A stretch of DNA of 23,853 bases from CAYPYI01 sp964415085. Its GTDB lineage: Bacteria > Bacillota > Clostridia > Tissierellales > Tissierellaceae. Shown piece by piece: positions 23,536 through 23,853 of this stretch. Position numbers and translations under genes: made by a program. The stretch lies in NCBI GenBank assembly GCA_964415085.1, contig CAYPYI010000016.1, positions 1-23,853 of the forward strand, given 5' to 3'. Numbering within the stretch: the first letter of the stretch is position 1; every line of letters starts with the position of its first letter. The notes below the pieces were generated by a model. It did not search any database, had not been told where the DNA came from, and saw only the letters and a list, made by a program, of their open reading frames with translations.

Positions 23536-23853
23536 TGGAAAAAATTATAGGTACAACTCTAGGAAGTTGTGTTCATGTTGCAGGTATGATGAACTTTTTC
23601 AATTTAGCAGAAGAAGAAGGATACGAAACAAAATTTCTTGGAATAAGCATGGATTTAGATCAGTTTATTAAGAATATTTATAAAGAGAAACCACAAAAGG
23701 TTGCTTTATCATATAGATTAACACCAGAACCACTTAATAAGATTTTAAAAGAATTAAAAGAAAAAATAGATAATGATGAGTATTTACAAAGTCTAGAATG
23801 GATATTTGGTGGAACAGAACCTGCTAGTAATGTTGCAGAGAAATATAATATAT
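23535..23853 (+). CDS. B12-binding-fold-like protein, 5' part (partial)
   Basis: The first 106 residues of a gene cut by the right edge. The layout matches a cobalamin-binding Rossmann-like module: CVHVAG at 12-17 stands where DxHxxG is expected and keeps the cobalt-ligating histidine H14, but has Cys in place of Asp. Forty-one residues later comes SYRLT (59-63), near the SxL site. GG lies at 92-93 in IFGGTEP. These spacings agree with the known DxHxxG-(about 41)-SxL-(about 27)-GG pattern. ATG 23535 overlaps the dehydrogenase stop by one base, and AAGGAGG (23521-23527) precedes it, so translation is coupled. I do not recognise the exact family. Whether it binds B12 or has become a structural relative cannot be settled from this fragment. 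Confidence 0.65.
   Translation, partial: MEKIIGTTLGSCVHVAGMMNFFNLAEEEGYETKFLGISMDLDQFIKNIYKEKPQKVALSYRLTPEPLNKILKELKEKIDNDEYLQSLEWIFGGTEPASNVAEKYNI

Overview
The window is AT-rich chromosomal DNA from a low-GC anaerobic Firmicute, most likely Clostridia or a Tissierella-like lineage. The evidence is AGA/ATA-rich codon use, strong AGGAGG-type ribosome binding sites, TTG starts, a histidine fermentation operon that ends in formate-tetrahydrofolate ligase, a large 2-hydroxyacyl-CoA dehydratase activase-type protein, and clostridial-style riboswitches and terminators. No rRNA, tRNA, CRISPR array or insertion sequence is visible. The species cannot be named from the sequence alone.

Layout. (1) 1-4802: the 3' part of a histidine-degradation operon: probable hutU tail, ftcD, hutI, fhs and a cyclodeaminase, closed by a terminator. 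Together they take urocanate to glutamate, passing the formimino carbon through tetrahydrofolate to formate with ATP gain. (2) 4818-9106: a monocistronic 1405-aa giant related to acyl-CoA dehydratase activators. (3) 9220-11235: an LCP cell-wall ligase and a type 2 IPP isomerase, both tied to isoprenoid/cell-wall polymer supply, then a terminator. (4) 11252-14505: a YtrA-type GntR repressor with an operator lying on its own promoter, one ABC ATPase and three related permeases. (5) 14604-17658: DUF1538 membrane protein, PII-like protein, and an AraC regulator with a shortened GH39-like tail, then a terminator. (6) 17804-19251: a MATE transporter sharing a bidirectional terminator with the next unit. 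(7) 19252-21846, minus strand: an aldehyde dehydrogenase followed by an eRF1/Pelota-like protein of the bacterial ribosome hibernation (Balon) type. (8) 22109-23853: a strong promoter, a ydaO/yuaA-class c-di-AMP riboswitch with a terminator, an opine-dehydrogenase-family enzyme, and the start of an overlapping B12-binding-like gene cut by the window edge.

The best candidate for something undescribed is region 8. The c-di-AMP riboswitch class is known for potassium, osmolyte and cell-wall genes. Here it sits before an opine-dehydrogenase-type enzyme translationally coupled to a small B12-fold protein, which suggests an osmotically regulated amino-acid-derived metabolite. Second-rank points are the AraC protein whose glycosidase-like domain has lost most of its barrel, next to a PII/DUF1538 pair, and the Balon-type factor paired with an aldehyde dehydrogenase.
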